A DNA stretch of 7,179 nucleotides from Sedimentisphaerales bacterium. Lineage in GTDB: Bacteria; Planctomycetota; Phycisphaerae; Sedimentisphaerales; Anaerobacaceae. This document shows, piece after piece, positions 5,620-7,179 of this stretch (the first letter of the stretch is position 1; each line of letters starts with the position of its first letter). Under the pieces are notes generated by a model. That model ran no database searches and was not told where the DNA came from. It saw only the letters and a list, made by a program, of their open reading frames with translations. The DNA is taken from assembly GCA_016933985.1 (NCBI GenBank), contig JAFGTU010000287.1, positions 1 to 7,179 on the forward strand, written 5' to 3'. The position numbers and the translations under genes are program-made.

Positions 5620-6258
5620 CTACTTAGCAGGCAGGAAGCCTGTGAAATACGCCGCTGTTACAATAGCCCACAATATAAACGTAGCTGTTGATACCACGCC
5701 GGGAGCCCACTGAAAACGAGGCGAGAAGGGCGATGCAAGACGCCTTTTCAGGCCCTCGCCTGCGCGGAAACTCCACGGCACCAAGACCGCGTTGGCAAGG
5801 GCCGCCAGGCTCCCGCTGATTAGGATGTGACCGAGCACCTTCCGCAATCCGCCCGCCGGCCACGGGCCGTAGGCGAATACGTAGGTAATCAGCAGGGCGA
5901 ATAATGTGTAGCCCAGATAGCTCGCCGCCATAGCAGAAAACCACCGGCTGCGCACTTTGAATACGCCGAAGAGCAGGTCATACGAGACGCCCATAAGAAA
6001 AATGCCAAGCAGGTGGCAGGCGAAAAACGGCTCGTTCAAAAACTTGAAGAGCATTGCGCACGCCGCGATGACCGTGCCCGTGCCGGCCCGCGGAAAATAA
6101 ACCCATGCAAATGTCAGCACCACAAAGCCGATTACCGACAGCGGCACCGAAGCATACGGCACATTGGCGCCGTACAAGGCCCCGCCCAGCCCCGCTTCAG
6201 ATATTCCCCAAAGGCTGCTGAAGAACAACATTGCAAGAATCCACTCTTTCTTTTTCAT
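5620..6258 (-). CDS. Polytopic membrane protein of unknown function, first gene of the cofactor operon
   Basis: This is a 212-residue protein with about six or seven hydrophobic segments, roughly at 7-28, 37-55, 60-75, 79-99, 107-130, 141-163 and 187-208. Positive charges lie at the N-terminus (MKKKEW), around 101-105 (KVRSR) and in the loop 166-182. I do not recognise the family. Notable elements are LWGISEAGLGG (16-26) in the first helix and FKFLNEPFFACH (71-82), where a charged or polar pattern sits between helices and could line a site. Size and helix number would fit a small-molecule uptake component such as an ECF S subunit, but no diagnostic motif supports that. The start at 6258 is firm: AAGGAG (6267-6272) lies 8 bases upstream. 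It heads a five-gene cluster behind a strong promoter. Confidence 0.75.
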   Translation of the reverse strand: MKKKEWILAMLFFSSLWGISEAGLGGALYGANVPYASVPLSVIGFVVLTFAWVYFPRAGTGTVIAACAMLFKFLNEPFFACHLLGIFLMGVSYDLLFGVFKVRSRWFSAMAASYLGYTLFALLITYVFAYGPWPAGGLRKVLGHILISGSLAALANAVLVPWSFRAGEGLKRRLASPFSPRFQWAPGVVSTATFILWAIVTAAYFTGFLPAK

Positions 6259-6266
6259 ACGTCTTT

Positions 6267-6272
6267 CTCCTT
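6267..6272 (-). promoter_or_regulatory. Strong ribosome binding site AAGGAG for the membrane protein
   Basis: AAGGAG on the minus strand lies 8 bases before ATG 6258, the best ribosome site in the window, and it fixes the start of the first operon gene. Confidence 0.8.
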
Positions 6273-6312
6273 AAACTGAAAGTCTGTTTCGGCCTGTGCC
6301 TGAGACCCGCAC

Positions 6313-6341
6313 ATTATAACATCTAATTCCCTGCCAGCCAA
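6313..6341 (-). promoter_or_regulatory. Sigma70-like promoter of the five-gene cofactor operon
   Basis: On the minus strand TTGGCT (6336-6341, 4 of 6 consensus bases), a 17-base spacer and a perfect TATAAT (6313-6318) form a canonical promoter. The start of transcription would be near 6306, giving a leader of about 48 bases to ATG 6258. The -35 box lies inside the final codons of the upstream dockerin-type gene and the -10 box just beyond its stop, so the operon has its own promoter even though the genes are nearly abutting. No operator is evident. Confidence 0.7.
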
Positions 6342-7179
6342 TACCGCGCAAATTCCGCCAAATCCGTCATCCACACGATTCCATCTCCCTCGCCGCCGAA
6401 ATCGGCTCCGCCGCACCAATCCGGCTCGCAACAGCCGGTTTCCAGCCAATGCTGGGCGAACAAGCCGAAATCCACGAAGTCAACATCGCAGTTACCGTCG
6501 AAGTCCGCCGTCTGCTCAATCACAAAATCCGCCGTACTCCTTGTGAGCAACTGGTAGTAATCGTAGTCAATACCCGCCTTCGCTCCGGTATATTGCTCGA
6601 GAAGCCCCGCAACGCTGCAAAAATGCGGGACTGTTAATATATACGGATGGTATCCCTCGATATCATCGATATCCTCGTTCATATAATCGGACGCCCAGCA
6701 GGTGGAATTGGGATCGGCGTTGTTCTGCAAGACGTAGTTGTCGTATGCCTTCCCGTAATCGCGGCCTCCGATATTCACGTCTATGACCTTAATGAGCATT
6801 GACTCGTATTTCTCTGCGCTGTGATCCACAACGAGCCATTCAGTAAATTCAAGACCGTCCCATCCGCCCGGGGCTGGGGCGCCGATCTCGCCGACTGATA
6901 CCGTCAGCGGTCTTGGCAGAGGATTGCCCGTGCTGACTATCGTGAAGGCGGGGTCGTTGTCCTCTATGTACTGCAAGAAGGTCGTGCCCTTGTTCTCCTC
7001 CACAAGCATGTTCGTCAAGGATATCCAATCGCCCGCGCTTACATCCGTAAAGACGCCTATCTCGTACCTGTCCTTGACCTGGATAGCGCCCCAGCCGACG
7101 GGGTAATTCGGATCCTGAATGACCAACCTCGGGATTCCTGTGGCCGGCTTGCAGACCACGATTCCGCCGAGACAATCGA
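6323..7179 (-). CDS. Secreted protein with C-terminal dockerin-like domain (5' end outside window)
   Basis: The frame is open to the right edge, so only the C-terminal 284 or so residues are visible, with no start or signal peptide in view. The last 60 residues hold two calcium-loop-like repeats: DFDGNCDVDFVDFGLFAQHWL, and ADFGGEGDGIVWMTDLAEFA continuing into RYWL, the D-x-D-G-x-x-D plus helix pattern of type I dockerin-like modules. The two are linked by a cysteine-rich turn (CCEPDWC). The upstream part (LVIQDPNYPVGWGAIQV and VSAGDWISLTNMLVEENKG) has the beta-strand rhythm of OB-fold modules found in secreted proteins; this is a tentative reading. Dockerin-like tails at the C-terminus of exported proteins are common in Phycisphaerae, where cellulosome function is doubtful. 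The substrate is unknown. The gene is the last of an upstream unit and its stop codon overlaps the promoter region of the next operon. Confidence 0.75.
   Translation of the reverse strand, partial: DCLGGIVVCKPATGIPRLVIQDPNYPVGWGAIQVKDRYEIGVFTDVSAGDWISLTNMLVEENKGTTFLQYIEDNDPAFTIVSTGNPLPRPLTVSVGEIGAPAPGGWDGLEFTEWLVVDHSAEKYESMLIKVIDVNIGGRDYGKAYDNYVLQNNADPNSTCWASDYMNEDIDDIEGYHPYILTVPHFCSVAGLLEQYTGAKAGIDYDYYQLLTRSTADFVIEQTADFDGNCDVDFVDFGLFAQHWLETGCCEPDWCGGADFGGEGDGIVWMTDLAEFARYWLAGN

Overview
The window reads as a piece of a bacterial chromosome, most likely from an anaerobic planctomycete of the Phycisphaerae/Sedimentisphaerales type. That placement is an inference. It rests on the secreted protein ending in a dockerin-like pair of calcium loops, on tandem PilX-like pilus proteins with long beta-rich tails, and on moderate-to-high GC with mixed codon use. 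No rRNA or tRNA is present to confirm it. Every gene I can support is on the minus strand, so transcription runs from high to low coordinates. There are no mobile elements, CRISPR arrays or RNA genes, and no gene-free stretch exceeds about 190 bases.

Layout in the direction of transcription. (1) 7179-6323: the 3' end of a secreted protein gene with a C-terminal dockerin-like domain; its start lies outside the window. (2) A strong sigma70-like promoter (TTGGCT, 17-base spacer, TATAAT) overlaps the last codons of that gene and fires into a tight five-gene cluster at 6258-2299. The cluster encodes a polytopic membrane protein of unknown function, a THEP1-type nucleotide phosphatase, a fused MobB-like/MobA protein for molybdopterin guanine dinucleotide synthesis, the octanoyltransferase LipB and the lipoyl synthase LipA. 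Junctions are a 14-base gap, a 14-base overlap, a 4-base ATGA overlap and a 1-base gap, so a single mRNA with translational coupling is likely. (3) 2180-798 and 610-1: two tandem paralogues of a PilX-type protein, each with a class III prepilin-like N-terminus and, in the complete copy, a long beta-rich tail. The second copy has its own promoter and runs off the left edge.

How they work together. LipB moves an octanoyl group from acyl carrier protein onto lipoate-dependent proteins, and LipA inserts the two sulfurs, giving de novo lipoylation. MobA attaches GMP to molybdopterin, and the fused P-loop domain resembles its partner MobB. The operon therefore joins two cofactor pathways (lipoate and Mo/W-bis-MGD) with an uncharacterised membrane protein and a second P-loop NTPase, which is the most system-like feature here. 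The most notable structural detail is at the THEP1/mobBA junction. A GGAGG sequence is separated from the mobBA start codon by a perfect 7-bp GC hairpin, and folding that hairpin would bring the two to normal spacing.
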